Source: Treponema sp. (GTDB lineage: Bacteria > Spirochaetota > Spirochaetia > Treponematales > Breznakiellaceae). Taken from it: a stretch of 6,706 nt of DNA. Positions 5,761 through 6,706 of this stretch are shown here, in pieces. The notes under the pieces were generated by a model. That model worked only from the letters and a program-made list of their open reading frames with translations. It was not told the DNA's origin and searched no databases. Made by a program: the position numbers and the translations under genes. The stretch spans positions 1-6,706 of the forward strand of contig JAISWN010000161.1 in NCBI GenBank assembly GCA_031271075.1. Reading direction: 5' to 3'. Within the stretch, counting starts at the first letter, position 1. Each line of letters opens with the position of its first letter.

Positions 5761-6324
5761 ATGAAAAGTGAGGATGACCGGCGGATACGGAGGACCAAAT
5801 CGGCGTTAAAGCAGGCCTTTATCAGCCTTTTATCCTGGAAAGACATCAAGGAAATTTCTGTCCGGGAACTGACCAAACTGGCGGATGTGAACCGGGGCAC
5901 TTTTTATCTTCACTACCGGGATGTGTACGACTTTTTTACCCACATAGAGGAGGAGGTGCTGGCGGAATTCGGGAAATTCATCCAAACTTACCAAAACCAC
6001 CCGCCCCTGCAACTGTCCCTGCTGCTCAGTCTGTTTCAGTATATCGCGGAAAACGTACAGGTTTTCCAGGCCATCCTCAAAACCGGGGAGACCAAATTCC
6101 TGGACCGGATTGTCGGGATATGCCGTCCCCCGGATGAAGAAGAATTCCAGCGGCTCTACAAAAACTGGACGCCGGAACACTACCATTACAATTACGATTT
6201 TATCGCCCACGGCTGTGTGGCAATGATGCGGCGCTGGCTGGAACAGGGTATGCCCGAAACGCCTGAATATATGGCTAACCTGGCGGAACGGATGATCATC
6301 ACCTGTCTGGAAAATTTCCGCTAA
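5761..6324 (+). CDS. TetR/AcrR-family transcriptional regulator
   Basis: This 187-residue protein is a dimeric DNA-binding regulator, usually a repressor released by a small ligand. The N terminus (RRIRRTKSALKQAFISLL, then SWKDIKEISVRELTKLADV) leads into the helix-turn-helix ending NRGTFYLHYRDVYDFF, at about residues 32-59; the GTFYxHYxD signature is diagnostic of the family. The C-terminal half, with FIAHGCVAMMRRWLEQGMPE, resembles the ligand domain of the branch common in Firmicutes (TetR_C_7 type). An earlier in-frame ATG at 5734 lies within the promoter, so ATG 5761, behind GGGAGG, is the right start. It has its own promoter and lies beside the damaged manA region. A uracil-DNA-glycosylase-like gene follows after 23 bases and may be co-transcribed. 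The ligand and targets cannot be read from the sequence; self-regulation is likely by family habit. Confidence 0.92.
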   Translation: MKSEDDRRIRRTKSALKQAFISLLSWKDIKEISVRELTKLADVNRGTFYLHYRDVYDFFTHIEEEVLAEFGKFIQTYQNHPPLQLSLLLSLFQYIAENVQVFQAILKTGETKFLDRIVGICRPPDEEEFQRLYKNWTPEHYHYNYDFIAHGCVAMMRRWLEQGMPETPEYMANLAERMIITCLENFR

Positions 6325-6347
6325 AGAACCGGGGCTTTCGGAAACAA

Positions 6348-6706
6348 ATGGCAGGAAACAGCGGAAAAGCCTTTGCCGCCTTCGCCGCGGCCCGGGATCG
6401 TTACCGGGAGGAAGTAAGCGCCCTGGAACGGAAGTTTCCCGGGCTGGGAAAGCTGCAGCAGGAACTGGTGGACAGGCGCCCCGGCCCCGCCTACCTGGTG
6501 GAAACCCCGCTGGTGTACAACGGCGCCCTGGATGAGCTGGGCCCCGGCGACCGGGTTCGGCTTATCCTGGTGGCGGACAACCCCGGACGGCGGGAACAGG
6601 CGGCGGAGAACCGGCGCTACCTGGTGGGCCCCTCGGGCAAAATCGCCGAAGGCTTCTTCCGGAACACGCCGGAGTTGGGGATAGATTTCCGCCGGAACGT
6701 GGTGAT
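6348..6706 (+). CDS. Uracil-DNA-glycosylase-superfamily-like protein, N-terminal part (3' end outside window)
   Basis: ATG 6348 opens a frame still open at the right edge, with 119 codons visible. The first 50 or so residues are charged and helix-like (ARDRYREEVSALERKFPG). Next comes LILVADNPGRREQ (D77-N78-P79-G80, E83), then RRYLVGPSGKIAEGFF (GPSGK at 94-98). The order strand, D/E-x-PG, E, then G-x-S/A-G fits motif A and the following loop of family 4/5 uracil-DNA glycosylases (GEAPG..E, then FVG..G), where it helps form the uracil-binding and water-activating pocket. The C-terminal HPS-type motif is beyond the window, so activity cannot be judged; a non-catalytic member is possible. The ribosome site is weak and the gene starts 23 bases after the TetR stop, so it probably shares that transcript. 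Confidence 0.55.
   Translation, partial: MAGNSGKAFAAFAAARDRYREEVSALERKFPGLGKLQQELVDRRPGPAYLVETPLVYNGALDELGPGDRVRLILVADNPGRREQAAENRRYLVGPSGKIAEGFFRNTPELGIDFRRNVV

Noticed and set aside
5622..5900. Minus-strand 92-codon frame across the TetR promoter
   Set aside because: It is opposite the helix-turn-helix region of a clear TetR gene and its strong promoter, and shows no motif of its own.
4628..6406. Twelve-base match GGATCGTTACCG at 4628-4639 and 6395-6406, giving D-R-Y-R-E in both proteins
   Set aside because: The surrounding residues do not align and the sequence is a simple charged helix in common codons, so shared ancestry is not supported.

Overview
The window reads as a moderately GC-rich (well above 50%) bacterial chromosome segment. 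Housekeeping genes lie on the left (glutaminyl-tRNA synthetase, MurE, an M20 dipeptidase) and a disturbed accessory stretch lies on the right. The style of MurE (EDPR in place of the usual DNPR), the PepV-like dipeptidase and the type of phosphomannose isomerase remind me of treponeme-like spirochaetes. This is an inference from remembered family resemblance, not a search result, and should be held loosely.

Layout. At 1-1152 is the 3' two thirds of glnS, plus strand, cut by the left edge. At 1153-1327 is a gene-free gap with a short direct repeat and a probable promoter placed so close to murE that the message may be leaderless. At 1328-2953 is murE, and at 3008-4429 a PepV-like dipeptidase; both are intact and on the plus strand. 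At 4426-4572 is a small minus-strand open frame that converges on the dipeptidase stop codon. A perfect 7-2-7 dyad (4580-4595), a likely operator, precedes a two-gene unit: an unrecognised small protein with a probable TTG start (4626-5009) and manA (from 5014).

The manA gene is broken. It leaves frame at about 5143, returns at about 5264, and loses all family resemblance after about 5406. From there to about 5600 the DNA is non-coding and unusually rich in inverted repeats: consecutive hairpins, one with a GAAA tetraloop if transcribed from the minus strand. It looks like a fragment of a structured RNA or retroelement (a group II intron piece is my best guess) that replaced the 3' half of manA. 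A 33-36-codon open tail (about 5597-5704) follows and may be the end of another lost gene.

The right side returns to normal coding. A canonical promoter (TTGAAT-17-TATACT) drives a TetR-family regulator (5761-6324), followed 23 bases later by the start of a uracil-DNA-glycosylase-like protein that runs off the right edge (6348-6706). MurE and the dipeptidase could both touch peptide metabolism of the cell wall. The TetR regulator is the only transcription factor in view, so it is a candidate for control of itself, the downstream gene, or the promoter with the dyad at 4580. None of these links is proven by sequence alone.
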